A stretch of 64,000 bases of DNA from Carnobacterium_A sp049673005. Lineage in GTDB: Bacteria; Bacillota; Bacilli; Lactobacillales; Carnobacteriaceae. Position numbers and translations under genes: made by a program. Positions 43,705 through 53,073 of this stretch are shown piece by piece (positions within the stretch are counted from its first letter, which is position 1; the number at the start of each line of letters is the position of its first letter). The stretch spans positions 8,481 to 72,480 of the forward strand of contig NZ_JBATXB010000088.1 in NCBI RefSeq assembly GCF_049673005.1. Reading direction: 5' to 3'. Below the pieces are notes generated by a model. It did no database searches and was not told the DNA's origin. It saw only the letters and a list, made by a program, of their open reading frames with translations.

Positions 43705-44997
43705 ATGTCTTCAGTAGTAGTAGTCGGCACGCAATGGGGCGATGAGGGAAAAGGAAAAATCACAGATTTTTTAAGTGAAAACGCAGAAATTATTGCACGT
43801 TATCAAGGTGGCGATAATGCTGGACATACGATTAAGTTTGATGGGAAAACCTATAAGCTTCATTTGATTCCATCAGGTATATTTGCTTCTAAAAAGATAA
43901 GTGTTATTGGAAATGGTGTTGTAATTAATCCTAAAGCTCTTATCAAGGAACTTTCGTATTTGCATGAAAATGGAATAAGTACAGATAACCTACGCATTTC
44001 TGATCGTGCACATGTTATTTTGCCCTATCATATTCAATTAGATCAATTACAAGAAAACTCAAAAGGCGACCAGAAAATTGGAACAACTATTAAAGGAATA
44101 GGACCTGCGTATATGGATAAAGCTGCTAGAGTAGGTATAAGAATAGCTGATTTACTAGATAAAGAAATTTTTGAAGAACGATTACGTAGTAATTTAGAAG
44201 AAAAAAATAAATTATTTACAAAAATGTATGATTCAAGACCAATTGAATTTTCAACTGTTTTTGAAGAATACTATCAATATGGACAAGAAATAAAGCAGTA
44301 TGTATGTGATACATCAGTTGTTTTAAATGATGCTTTAGATGCTAATAAACGTGTATTATTTGAAGGTGCTCAGGGAGTAATGCTTGATATTGATCAGGGA
44401 ACCTATCCTTTTGTAACCTCCTCCAATCCTGTTGCAGGAGGAGTAACTATTGGAAGTGGTGTAGGTCCTTCTAAAATAGATAAAGTTGTTGGCGTGTGCA
44501 AAGCGTATACTTCTCGTGTCGGGGATGGTCCCTTTCCTACAGAGCTAGAAGACGAGACAGGTCAACGTATTCGTGATATTGGAAAAGAGTATGGAACGAC
44601 AACAGGGCGTCCACGCCGTATTGGATGGCTTGATACTGTAGTCATGCGTCATTCAAAAAGGGTTTCAGGAATTACGAATCTTTCATTAAATTCAATTGAC
44701 GTCTTAAGTGGATTAAAGACAATCAAAATATGTACCGCTTATGAACGAAATGGAGAGCATATCTTGCATTATCCAGCAAGTTTGAAAGAGTTATCAGAAT
44801 GTAAACCAGTCTATGAAGAACTTCCGGGATGGGATGAAGATATTACTAAATGTAAAACGCTAAAAGAACTTCCAGAGCAAGCACAAAACTATATTAGACA
44901 TGTGTCTGAATTAGTAGAAGTTCCTATTTTAACTTTCTCAGTAGGTCCAGATCGTGAACAAACAAATGTACTAGAAGATATTTGGTCAGGACTATAA
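43705..44997 (+). CDS. purA: Adenylosuccinate synthetase
   Basis: Joins IMP and aspartate using GTP, the first step to AMP. The P-loop is GTQWGDEGKGKI, followed by ARYQGGDNAGHTI, the IMP-binding GTTIKGIGPAYMDKAAR and the C-terminal GTTTGRPRRIGWLD. ATG at 43705 follows GAGGTG; a TTG one codon upstream is less likely. Length 430. Confidence 0.97.
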   Translation: MSSVVVVGTQWGDEGKGKITDFLSENAEIIARYQGGDNAGHTIKFDGKTYKLHLIPSGIFASKKISVIGNGVVINPKALIKELSYLHENGISTDNLRISDRAHVILPYHIQLDQLQENSKGDQKIGTTIKGIGPAYMDKAARVGIRIADLLDKEIFEERLRSNLEEKNKLFTKMYDSRPIEFSTVFEEYYQYGQEIKQYVCDTSVVLNDALDANKRVLFEGAQGVMLDIDQGTYPFVTSSNPVAGGVTIGSGVGPSKIDKVVGVCKAYTSRVGDGPFPTELEDETGQRIRDIGKEYGTTTGRPRRIGWLDTVVMRHSKRVSGITNLSLNSIDVLSGLKTIKICTAYERNGEHILHYPASLKELSECKPVYEELPGWDEDITKCKTLKELPEQAQNYIRHVSELVEVPILTFSVGPDREQTNVLEDIWSGL

Positions 44998-45017
44998 CTT
45001 TTTGCAAATAGAAAAAG

Positions 45018-45053
45018 AAAACCCATTCGCTTGTAATGAGCAGATGGGTTTTT
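45018..45053 (+). terminator. Terminator of purA
   Basis: AAACCCAT and ATGGGTTT, with inner GCT pairing, are followed by a short T run. Confidence 0.75.
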
Positions 45054-45499
45054 CGGCCTTACATAAGGCAAAAGGTTCAAGGAAAAAACAGGAGTCAAAA
45101 AAATAGGCTGGGGGCAGATTGTGCCGTAGCCTATTTTGTTTCTCTCACAAGTATATTTACGTAAAGGGAGCTCAAGAAGGCGTTAAATTACTATTCAGGC
45201 AAAGGCAAAGGCAATGAAAAGAAAGTTGAATAGGGTCATAAAAAATAAAGTACAGTATTAACATTAAAATGCTTGAAGAGAAATAAAAGAAAATGTGGAG
45301 TATACATAAGGCCCTTACAAAACTTACGGAAGTTCATTCTTGAAAAATGAAGGATTATCAAAATACTTAATACCTCATCAACCTATCTTTTGTAACCCGT
45401 TCGTCAAGTCTAAATCCCGAAATCAGGTGATATATGAGAGGTCGAGAGTTAGCCATGCACTTCTACTTGATTTAATAACTCGTTCGATGTTTAACTGAT
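45054..45499. other. Gene-free stretch between purA and DUF378
   Basis: About 450 bp without a supportable gene. A hairpin (45100-45137) has 10-base arms AAAATAGGCT/AGCCTATTTT around an 18-base loop starting GGGGGCAG, like small GGCTGGG-type repeats found near terminators in Lactobacillales. A short GGCAAAGGCAAAGGCAA run is near 45199. The rest shows no conserved protein in any frame and may be decayed sequence. Confidence 0.55.
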
Positions 45500-45715
45500 T
45501 TATACATCTCTACGTCCAGAATTTGAGAGGAATGTTAAGAATTTTAGAGAATAAAGAGCACAAAGTCCGACGATAACATAAACTATTTTAGAAAGGATAG
45601 CTGTTTTTCCACCTAAAATAGCAGCCACAAAATCAAATTCAAAAAGACCAATGAGCAACCAATTTAGACCGCCAACAATTAAGATACCTAAGATAACCTT
45701 ATCTAAGGGTTTCAT
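45500..45715 (-). CDS. DUF378 family small membrane protein
   Basis: A 71-residue protein with two membrane helices, starting MKPLDKVILGILIVGGLNWL and containing FDFVAAILGG, the DUF378 pattern. Function unknown. ATG at 45715 follows GAGGAGGGGGAG. It is divergent from the amylase gene, with 157 bp between, and runs against the local direction of core genes. Confidence 0.85.
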   Translation of the reverse strand: MKPLDKVILGILIVGGLNWLLIGLFEFDFVAAILGGKTAILSKIVYVIVGLCALYSLKFLTFLSNSGRRDV

Positions 45716-45872
45716 TATATCTCCCCCTCCTCCTATATAGTTTCACTATAAATCACTTTTTTGAGAGCGTCTAATAATAAGACTTCATTTATATTGCTTA
45801 AAAATTGCTAAAATTCTCTTTAAGCTTTATTATTTAGCCTAAGGAAAAAATAGAAGTATTAAAGGAGATGAG

Positions 45873-47336
45873 ATGATGAAAAATGGCGTTATGATGCAAT
45901 ACTTTGAGTGGTTTGTAGCAGATGATGGCAAACATTGGAATCGCTTGAAGGAAGACGCAAAACATTTGAGTGAAATAGGAGTGACAAGTGTTTGGATTCC
46001 TCCTTGTTTTAAGGCAACAGGGAATAATGATGTTGGTTATGGTATTTATGATTTGTATGATCTTGGAGAATTTAAACAAAAAGAAGATGTACGAACTAAG
46101 TATGGAACAAAAGAAGAATTAAAGTCTGCAATTGATGAGTTGCATAAATACAACATTCAAGTTTATGCAGATATTGTCTTGAATCATAAAGCTGGAGCAG
46201 ATGAAACAGAAAAATTTTTAGTTAAAGAAGTTGACCCTAACGATCGCAATAAAACGATTAGTGAGGCCTATGAAATTGAAGGATGGACTAAATTTACATA
46301 TCCTGGTAGGCAAGACGCTTATTCTCAATTTAAATGGTCATGGGAACACTTTACAGGAATTGATTTCAATCAAGCTAATGAAAAAAAGGCCATTTATCGT
46401 ATTGAAGGAAAAGATAAAGGATGGGCAGATGACAACAAGGTAAATAACGAAAATGGAAATTACGATTACTTAATGTATGCTGATGTTGATTACAATCATC
46501 CAGATGTCATTAAAGAAACTAAAAATTGGGCAGAATGGTTTGTTAATGAAACGGGAGTAGATGGATTTAGATTGGATGCCATTAAGCATATTAATGAAGA
46601 ATTTATTTTTGATTTAATTAAGACCATGCGTGAAAAATTTGGAGATGATTTTTTTGTAGTTGGAGAATATTGGGGAAATACTTACAATGAAATGGAAGAG
46701 TATTTACAGGCTGGAGATTTCGTACTCGACTTAGTTGATGTGAGTCTACATACTAAGTTTGAGGAAGCATCAAAAAACGGAGAAGAGTATGATTTACGTC
46801 AATTATTTAGTGATACATTGATGGAAAAAAATGACTCCCATTCAGTTACTTTTGTTGATAATCATGACTCACAACCGGGTCAATCATTGGAATCATTTGT
46901 AGAGCCTTGGTTCAAACCGATGGCATATGGCTCAATTTTGCTACGAGAAAAAGGATATCCCTGTCTTTTTTATGGTGATTATTATGGCATTCAAGGAGAT
47001 CATCCGATAGAGTCTCAAAGAAAAATAATGGATCAACTTCTTTACATTCGAGCTAACTATGCATACGGTGAACAAGTTGATTATTTGGATCATTCAAATT
47101 GTATTGGTTGGACTCGACTAGGTAATGAGACGTATCCAAATGGGTGTGCGGTCGTTTTATCTAATGCAAAAGAAGGTTATAAAGATATGTATCTGGGCGA
47201 AGTACATTCTGGAGAAACATTTGTAGATTATCTGGAAAACAGTCAAGAATTGATAACAATTGATGAAAATGGATGGGGGCATTTCTTAGTTAATGCTGGC
47301 TCAATTTCTGTTTGGATTAAGAAAAATAATGATTAG
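45873..47336 (+). CDS. Cytoplasmic alpha-amylase (GH13)
   Basis: Hydrolyses alpha-1,4-glucans. There is no signal peptide, so it acts on intracellular glycogen or imported maltodextrin. It starts MMKNGVMMQYFEWFVADDG, as in the AmyS-type cytoplasmic GH13 family. Catalytic elements are GFRLDAIKHI (nucleophile Asp), VVGEYWGN (acid/base Glu) and FVDNHDSQPG (third Asp). Length 487. ATG at 45873 follows AAAGGAG; a second in-frame ATG follows directly. No other glycogen genes are near. A perfect hairpin terminator follows. Confidence 0.92.
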   Translation: MMKNGVMMQYFEWFVADDGKHWNRLKEDAKHLSEIGVTSVWIPPCFKATGNNDVGYGIYDLYDLGEFKQKEDVRTKYGTKEELKSAIDELHKYNIQVYADIVLNHKAGADETEKFLVKEVDPNDRNKTISEAYEIEGWTKFTYPGRQDAYSQFKWSWEHFTGIDFNQANEKKAIYRIEGKDKGWADDNKVNNENGNYDYLMYADVDYNHPDVIKETKNWAEWFVNETGVDGFRLDAIKHINEEFIFDLIKTMREKFGDDFFVVGEYWGNTYNEMEEYLQAGDFVLDLVDVSLHTKFEEASKNGEEYDLRQLFSDTLMEKNDSHSVTFVDNHDSQPGQSLESFVEPWFKPMAYGSILLREKGYPCLFYGDYYGIQGDHPIESQRKIMDQLLYIRANYAYGEQVDYLDHSNCIGWTRLGNETYPNGCAVVLSNAKEGYKDMYLGEVHSGETFVDYLENSQELITIDENGWGHFLVNAGSISVWIKKNND

Positions 47337-47377
47337 AAAAAAAGTTCTAGCTGCATTTTTGCAGCTAGAACTTTTTT
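47337..47377. terminator. Terminator between the amylase gene and YtxH
   Basis: AAAGTTCTAGCTGCA and its exact complement enclose four T, flanked by A and T tracts on the two sides, so it can act for both converging genes. Confidence 0.93.
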
Positions 47378-47382
47378 ATAGA

Positions 47383-47796
47383 TTAAATTTGACCACGACG
47401 ATCTTCAATTTTTATATCATTATGAGAATCTAAGTCTTCTAACGGTGGGTATTCTTGGTTTATAGCGTCTGTTTCATCAAAGAGATTCATGGGATCAAGT
47501 TCGATAGTTGATTCCTCTGATAAATTTGCAGTAGCATTTAAATCGTCTTCCATACTTGCTATAGTATCGGCTAAGTTTTCATTATCATAATAAATTTCTT
47601 CTTCAACTTCTTGATAAGCAACTTTTACCTCATCTGCTAACTCATTTACTTTATCCATTGCTTGATTCTTCATAGATAAAGCTTCTTCCTTTAAGTCGTT
47701 ACGTAACTCTCGACCAGATTTTGGAGCAAATAATAAAGCTGTAATAGCTGCTGCAGCTCCGACAAATAAGGTGCCCATAAAATTATTTTTTGACAT
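47383..47796 (-). CDS. YtxH domain protein
   Basis: A 137-residue protein with one N-terminal membrane helix (FMGTLFVGAAAAITALLFAP) followed directly by the YtxH signature KSGRELRNDLKEEA and an acidic, coiled tail. Such proteins accompany DUF948 proteins in general-stress loci of Firmicutes; the function is not established. It is 44 bp downstream of the DUF948 gene. Confidence 0.85.
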   Translation of the reverse strand: MSKNNFMGTLFVGAAAAITALLFAPKSGRELRNDLKEEALSMKNQAMDKVNELADEVKVAYQEVEEEIYYDNENLADTIASMEDDLNATANLSEESTIELDPMNLFDETDAINQEYPPLEDLDSHNDIKIEDRRGQI

Positions 47797-47840
47797 AGTT
47801 ATAATCTCCTTTAGTTAAATTAATTTATAATGCAATCATT

Positions 47841-48269
47841 TTAAGCCATTTTTTGTTTTTTAACTAATTTTTGAATTGTTTTTTTTACAGTAGAGATAGA
47901 AAGCGTGCGTTGATTAGATTGTTTATTTGAAAAATTAAAAAAACCTGAAAAGAAATGTTCAAAAGATTTCTTCAACTCATCTAAAGCATTTTGAAAATCC
48001 GTTGTTGTTTCTGAAAAATAATCAATGTTTTTCATTTTATGATTTATTTTTACAGATATTCCATCAACTCTATTTGTTATATTCTCTATTTTAGATTTAA
48101 TGGCATTTGTATCATTGGTAAAGAATTCAATTTTATCTTGTGCAACAGCGGTTGTTCTATTGATTTCTTTAATCAAGTGAGCAGCTTTTTTTAAAACAGT
48201 CAAACCGAACACGCCTAAGACAATTAAAGCCAAAACAACAATGATTAGTGCTATAATTCCACCAGACAT
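47841..48269 (-). CDS. DUF948 domain protein (YtxG-like)
   Basis: A 142-residue protein with an N-terminal membrane helix (GIIALIIVVLALIVLGVFGL) and a long coiled-coil (about 30-105) that resembles the helical bundles of chemoreceptors. The tail is basic. It forms a pair with the downstream YtxH gene, as ytxG-ytxH do in Bacillus. ATG at 48269 follows AAAGGAG. Confidence 0.82.
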   Translation of the reverse strand: MSGGIIALIIVVLALIVLGVFGLTVLKKAAHLIKEINRTTAVAQDKIEFFTNDTNAIKSKIENITNRVDGISVKINHKMKNIDYFSETTTDFQNALDELKKSFEHFFSGFFNFSNKQSNQRTLSISTVKKTIQKLVKKQKMA

Positions 48270-48532
48270 CTATTTTTCGCGCTCCTTTCTATTCTTAAAG
48301 ATCATTTATGTCTTTAGATTACCATTAAATATACAATTATCCAAACAATATGTAATCGGATACTGCAGTCTGAGCTTTCCTTTATTCATTTATGACTAAC
48401 TGAGATTAAATAAGTAGATTTCTTTGAATATATAGTCAAATGGCGTTTTATCCGTTACAATAAAGGGTACACGAATAACAAATAAGAAGCCGATTGAATA
48501 AAAAGATACGAAGTCATTGGGGGATGATTAAA

Positions 48533-49057
48533 GTGAGTATGTTATCAAATGAATCAGGACAAAGAAGTAATGTGGAAGACGTTATAAAGATGGAATTATA
48601 TTCTGTAACAGATGGGAAAATTATTTCAATTGAAGACGTAAAGGATCCCGTATTCTCAGAAAAAATGATGGGTGACGGTTTTGCAGTAGAACCCACATCA
48701 GAAATCGTATTAGCGCCAGTGAGCGGCAGACTATTTCAAGTTGCAGATGCACTGCATGCATATGGAATTGTTACAGATAAAGGAATTGAGGTACTGGTCC
48801 ATATTGGTTTAGATACAGTGACATTAAGAGGCGAAGGATTCACAAGCTCTTTAAAAGAGGGAATGTTAGTTAAAAAAGGCGATCCTTTGGCAACTGTAGA
48901 TTTTGATTATCTTATTGAGCAAGAGAAAAAATTAACAATTTCAGTAGTGATTATTAATGGCTGTAGTGAAGCCTATCGATATGAGTTAAATAAAGAATCG
49001 GCTGCGGTAGCTGGAGAGACAATTGCGCTAACGGTCTATAAAAAAACTGGGAAATAA
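48533..49057 (+). CDS. Stand-alone PTS EIIA, glucose type
   Basis: A 174-residue cytosolic phosphocarrier of the EIIA-Glc/Crr family. The phosphorylated His is in VEVLVHIGLDTV-like sequence (IEVLVHIGLDTVTLRGEGF); APVSGRLFQVADA and MGDGFAVEPTS are family motifs. The frame is open from 48494; GTG at 48533 with GGGGGATGA before it is preferred but not certain. It can donate phosphate to EIIBC transporters lacking their own EIIA, such as treB in this window; that link is inference. Confidence 0.88.
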   Translation: MSMLSNESGQRSNVEDVIKMELYSVTDGKIISIEDVKDPVFSEKMMGDGFAVEPTSEIVLAPVSGRLFQVADALHAYGIVTDKGIEVLVHIGLDTVTLRGEGFTSSLKEGMLVKKGDPLATVDFDYLIEQEKKLTISVVIINGCSEAYRYELNKESAAVAGETIALTVYKKTGK

Positions 49058-49125
49058 GAATTAAAGTCTACTTTAAGAAGAAAAAGATAAATAGTTTTAA
49101 TAAAGAAAGCGGATACTACTTTGTT

Positions 49126-49154
49126 TTGCACTTACCTAACGTGTTGGGTATAAT
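49126..49154 (+). promoter_or_regulatory. Promoter of the walRK operon
   Basis: TTGCAC (49126-49131) and a consensus TATAAT (49149-49154) are 17 bp apart, 68 bp before the walR start. Confidence 0.8.
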
Positions 49155-49222
49155 GAAGGATAGAGTAGGTTTATTTTATCTTCTTACCTGAAAGATTAAA
49201 ACTCCAAGGAGGGTTTATTATA

Positions 49223-49930
49223 ATGAAGAAAATTTTAGTAGTTGACGATGAAAAACCAATCTCAGATATTGTAAAATTTAATTTAATAAAAGAAGGATAT
49301 GAAGTCTTCACTGCTTATGATGGTGAAGAAGCTTTAGAACAAGTAAAAGAAGTTGAGCCAGATTTAATTATTTTAGATTTGATGTTACCTAAAATTGATG
49401 GACTTGAAGTTTGTCGAGAAATAAGAAAAACTCACGATATGCCAATCATCATGGTAACAGCAAAAGATTCAGAAATTGACAAAGTTTTGGGATTAGAGTT
49501 AGGTGCAGATGATTATGTAACTAAACCCTTTTCAAACCGTGAGCTAGTTGCACGTGTAAAAGCAAATTTAAGAAGACACAGTAACGCTAAAGCTGTTGTT
49601 CCTGAAGAAGAAGAAACTAATGATATCGAAGTCGGAGCGTTGACGGTACATCCAGATGCCTATATTGTTTCAAAAAGAGGAGAAACAATAGAACTAACTC
49701 ATAGAGAATTTGAATTGCTACACTACTTGGCTAAACACCTAGGTCAAGTAATGACAAGAGAACATTTATTGCAAACAGTATGGGGATACGATTATTTTGG
49801 TGATGTTAGGACTGTAGATGTAACGGTAAGAAGATTAAGAGAAAAGATTGAAGACAGCCCTAGTCATCCAACTTGGTTAGTTACTAGGCGCGGGGTTGGG
49901 TACTACTTAAGAAATCCTGAACAGGAGTAG
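49223..49930 (+). CDS. walR: Response regulator WalR (YycF/VicR)
   Basis: Essential OmpR-family regulator of wall hydrolase and growth genes. The receiver domain (about 1-118) has VVDDEKP, the phospho-Asp in LIILDLMLPKIDG and the Lys in VTKPFSN. The DNA-binding winged helix (about 130-232) ends TRRGVGYYLRNPEQE. Length 235. ATG follows AAGGAGG. It is the first gene of walRKHIJ. The LysM-3D gene at 13.6 kb is a possible target by analogy with YocH. Confidence 0.97.
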   Translation: MKKILVVDDEKPISDIVKFNLIKEGYEVFTAYDGEEALEQVKEVEPDLIILDLMLPKIDGLEVCREIRKTHDMPIIMVTAKDSEIDKVLGLELGADDYVTKPFSNRELVARVKANLRRHSNAKAVVPEEEETNDIEVGALTVHPDAYIVSKRGETIELTHREFELLHYLAKHLGQVMTREHLLQTVWGYDYFGDVRTVDVTVRRLREKIEDSPSHPTWLVTRRGVGYYLRNPEQE

Positions 49931-49936
49931 AATCTC

Positions 49937-51781
49937 ATGAAAAAGAAAATTGGATTTTTTCAGTCAATCGATTTTAAAATTGTATTTGTTTTTATTGTTT
50001 TATTATTGGTTGCATTGGAATTAATAGGTGCTTATTTTGTTAAGCAACTAGAAACAAAATTAATTGATAATTTCCAAGAAGAAAGGCGTCTTCAAGTAGG
50101 ATTTTTAGATAATACTCTTCAACCCTTATTGAAAGATAGCGAAAATCCTAACTTGAATGAAGAAATTAGTCGACTCTTAACAGATTTTTCTGGAAATGGA
50201 GTATTAGAAGCTCAAGTAATTAATCCTAAGCATCAAATTATAGGCACGAGTGACAGTACAAACCAAACAATTGTTGGCGAGAACTCTAATGACCGTGATG
50301 TTCATCAAGCTTTGTTATTAAGTAATAAAATAACAAACCAATATAAAGACCAAGTAACCAACGACCGAATCTGGAAGTTGGTTTCTCCTATTATTGCTAA
50401 TGATGGATCTAACAAGGTACTAGGCGTTATCTCTTTAAAAACAAACATTGAAACAGTTTATCAACAAATCGAAGAAATTACCTTTCTTTTTTTAAACGCA
50501 TCTTTAATTTCAATGGGATTAACTGTCCTTTTAGCGTTATTTATCTCAAGAGCGATTACTAAACCTATTACAGAAATGACAAATCAAACGATTCAAATGA
50601 CCGGTGGAAACTATTCAGGACAAGTAAAAATTTATGGAGAAGATGAATTAGGTCAGCTTTCACTAGCTATTAATGATCTTTCTATAAAGGTTGAAGATGC
50701 ACAAGAGTCCACAGAAGCCGAAAGAAGAAGATTAAATAGTGTCTTAACACATATGACTGATGGCGTAATTGCGACAGACAGAAGAGGGAAAATCATTATT
50801 ATCAATGAAATGGCACTTGAGATGCTGAACACCTCACAACAAGATGCAGTAGGGCAATCCATTCTAAAAATCTTAAAAAAAGAAAATGAGTTTACTCTAC
50901 GTAACTTATTGAAAAATGATCAGGAGTTAACTTTTGATTTTTCAACTCCTGAAACGCCATTAATTTTGCAAGCTGGTTTTTCTCTGATACAAAGAGAAAC
51001 AGGTTTTATTAGTGGAATTGTTTGTGTATTGCACGATGTTACGGAACAAGAAAAAATTGAACGAGAGCGTAGAGATTTTGTTTCGAATGTTTCGCATGAA
51101 CTTCGTACGCCTTTAACAAGTATGAGAAGCTACCTAGAAGCATTGATCGATGGTGCGTGGCAAGATCCTGAAATCGCTCCGAAATTTCTACAAGTTACAC
51201 AAGAAGAAACGGACCGTATGATCCGTATGATTACTGATTTACTCAATTTATCAAGAATGGATGCTGGAGATAGCACCCTTGATTTGGAGTATGTTAATAT
51301 TAATCGATTGTTTAATCATGTTTTAGATAGATTTGATATGATGATTCAAACAGCAGGCCAGTTTGATAAAAAATATACAATTAAACGAGAAATAACTAAC
51401 CGCCAAATTTGGATGGAATTGGATACAGATAAAATAATACAAGTATTCGATAATATTATGAACAATGCGCTTAAGTATTCACCTGAGGGTAGTGTGATCA
51501 ATTGTAGCTTAAAAGAAACACACGATAATGTAGTGATTAGCATTACAGATAAAGGAATGGGTATACCTAAAAAAGATTTGCCACATATTTTTGATCGCTT
51601 TTACCGTGTCGATAAAGCACGAGCACGTTCAATGGGTGGTACGGGTCTAGGGTTGGCTATTTCAAAAGAAGCAATTGAAAGACATAATGGTAAAATATGG
51701 GTCAACAGTAAGGAGGGCGAAGGCACAACGTTTTATATACTATTGCCTTACGTCCCTTATGAGGAGGATGATTGGGAATGA
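49937..51781 (+). CDS. walK: Sensor histidine kinase WalK (YycG/VicK)
   Basis: Membrane kinase that phosphorylates WalR. Two helices (about 13-33 and 183-205) flank an extracytoplasmic sensor domain, followed by HAMP (about 206-258) and PAS (about 263-365). The HisKA domain carries the phospho-His in FVSNVSHELRTPLTS (about residue 385). The ATPase domain has NIMNNALKYSPEG, DKGMGIP and GGTGLGLAIS. Length 614. Its stop overlaps the next start as ATGA. Confidence 0.96.
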   Translation: MKKKIGFFQSIDFKIVFVFIVLLLVALELIGAYFVKQLETKLIDNFQEERRLQVGFLDNTLQPLLKDSENPNLNEEISRLLTDFSGNGVLEAQVINPKHQIIGTSDSTNQTIVGENSNDRDVHQALLLSNKITNQYKDQVTNDRIWKLVSPIIANDGSNKVLGVISLKTNIETVYQQIEEITFLFLNASLISMGLTVLLALFISRAITKPITEMTNQTIQMTGGNYSGQVKIYGEDELGQLSLAINDLSIKVEDAQESTEAERRRLNSVLTHMTDGVIATDRRGKIIIINEMALEMLNTSQQDAVGQSILKILKKENEFTLRNLLKNDQELTFDFSTPETPLILQAGFSLIQRETGFISGIVCVLHDVTEQEKIERERRDFVSNVSHELRTPLTSMRSYLEALIDGAWQDPEIAPKFLQVTQEETDRMIRMITDLLNLSRMDAGDSTLDLEYVNINRLFNHVLDRFDMMIQTAGQFDKKYTIKREITNRQIWMELDTDKIIQVFDNIMNNALKYSPEGSVINCSLKETHDNVVISITDKGMGIPKKDLPHIFDRFYRVDKARARSMGGTGLGLAISKEAIERHNGKIWVNSKEGEGTTFYILLPYVPYEEDDWE

Positions 51782-53070
51782 AGTGGACTAGTTTAATTCG
51801 ACCTTTGTTAATCGTTTTAATCCTTCTCAGTCTTGTATTAATGTGGGCTATTTGGACAGGACCGAATCAGTACGATGTTCAACCTAGAAACGAACAAAAA
51901 GCACTCTCTTCTGTGACGGTAAAACGACAATTTGCTCGTGTATTTGGACCGTCACAAATCGTTTTGCATGAATCGGGAAAAGCTAGAATGACATTGAAAA
52001 AAGATGTTTTAATTGCATCGAATAAAATTTTTAGCGAAATTGAATTAGATGAACTAGCAGAACCGATTAATTTTTCTAGCGAGGATTACTATAAGGAATT
52101 AAATCAATCAGATAATAAAATTGAATGGCTTTATTCAAAAGGGATTCCTTTTGATGTGTTAGACAATTTATTTACTAATTTATCAGATGAATACCGAGAA
52201 AAGACCTTTGATCGTATTTATTTATCTGAAACAAATCCTAGTACGATTTTCTTTTACGATACTACTGAGAAGTTGCTCTATACCAGTAAAATAGAAAATA
52301 TAGACCAAAAGCAGTTAGTATCAACTGTTCATAAAAAAGGAATTCCTTATCAGTTTGTAGAAATTAAAGAAGTTGGAGATAACTATATTTATTTACCTAT
52401 TGGTGAAATAGAATTATCTTGTCTGACTTATATGGTAGAGAAACAACCGAATAGTTTATTTATTGAACGATTATTTGATGATACTTCAGAAGTACGTGAA
52501 AAAAGAAGCGAAAAATCGGTGCAATATATTGATTTTATTAGTGAAATGAGAATAAATGAAGAGACGAATATCTTAAATTATTATCGAAATCGGTCATCAT
52601 CAGACTTGATGCCTCTGACTAAGACTTTATTGGTTTCATTCAAAGAATTAATGCTCTATGAAAACTGGTCAGATGACATTCATTTTTTTGATTATAATGA
52701 ACAAAATAATGAAGTCACATATCGACGTTACATTGAGGGATTTCCTGTGTTTAGTTCAATCGGATACGGTGCAACGAGTTTAACAGTCGTGGAAGAGGGA
52801 ATGTCTAGATTACAGGTTCCTATGGTTATTGCTCAAACACCTATTTCGGATCAAGAAAATAAGAAAACGTTAGTGAGTGGAGAAGAACTTCTAAGAGAAT
52901 TAACCGAAAAAAATTATTCGATGGAAACAATTGACGATATTAAGATCGGTTATACATGGACGAATAATCCTGAATCTGATCGTGTGATAAACTTAGAGCC
53001 AAATTGGTATATTTATACCGAAGGAAATTGGATAAGTGTTCAAGATCTTGATGAGAATGGGGGAGATTAG
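51778..53070 (+). CDS. walH: WalK regulator WalH (YycH)
   Basis: A 430-residue membrane-anchored protein with one N-terminal helix (LIRPLLIVLILLSLVLMWAI) and a large extracytoplasmic part. YycH and YycI form a complex with WalK and tune its activity; they inhibit it in B. subtilis. Sequence is poorly conserved, so the call rests on position, length and topology. ATG at 51778 overlaps the walK stop. Confidence 0.9.
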   Translation: MKWTSLIRPLLIVLILLSLVLMWAIWTGPNQYDVQPRNEQKALSSVTVKRQFARVFGPSQIVLHESGKARMTLKKDVLIASNKIFSEIELDELAEPINFSSEDYYKELNQSDNKIEWLYSKGIPFDVLDNLFTNLSDEYREKTFDRIYLSETNPSTIFFYDTTEKLLYTSKIENIDQKQLVSTVHKKGIPYQFVEIKEVGDNYIYLPIGEIELSCLTYMVEKQPNSLFIERLFDDTSEVREKRSEKSVQYIDFISEMRINEETNILNYYRNRSSSDLMPLTKTLLVSFKELMLYENWSDDIHFFDYNEQNNEVTYRRYIEGFPVFSSIGYGATSLTVVEEGMSRLQVPMVIAQTPISDQENKKTLVSGEELLRELTEKNYSMETIDDIKIGYTWTNNPESDRVINLEPNWYIYTEGNWISVQDLDENGGD

Positions 53071-53073
53071 ACA

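Noticed and set aside
45716..45872. cre site upstream of the amylase gene
   Set aside because: The best candidate near 45762 (TGAGAGCGTCTAAT) differs from the consensus at four positions.
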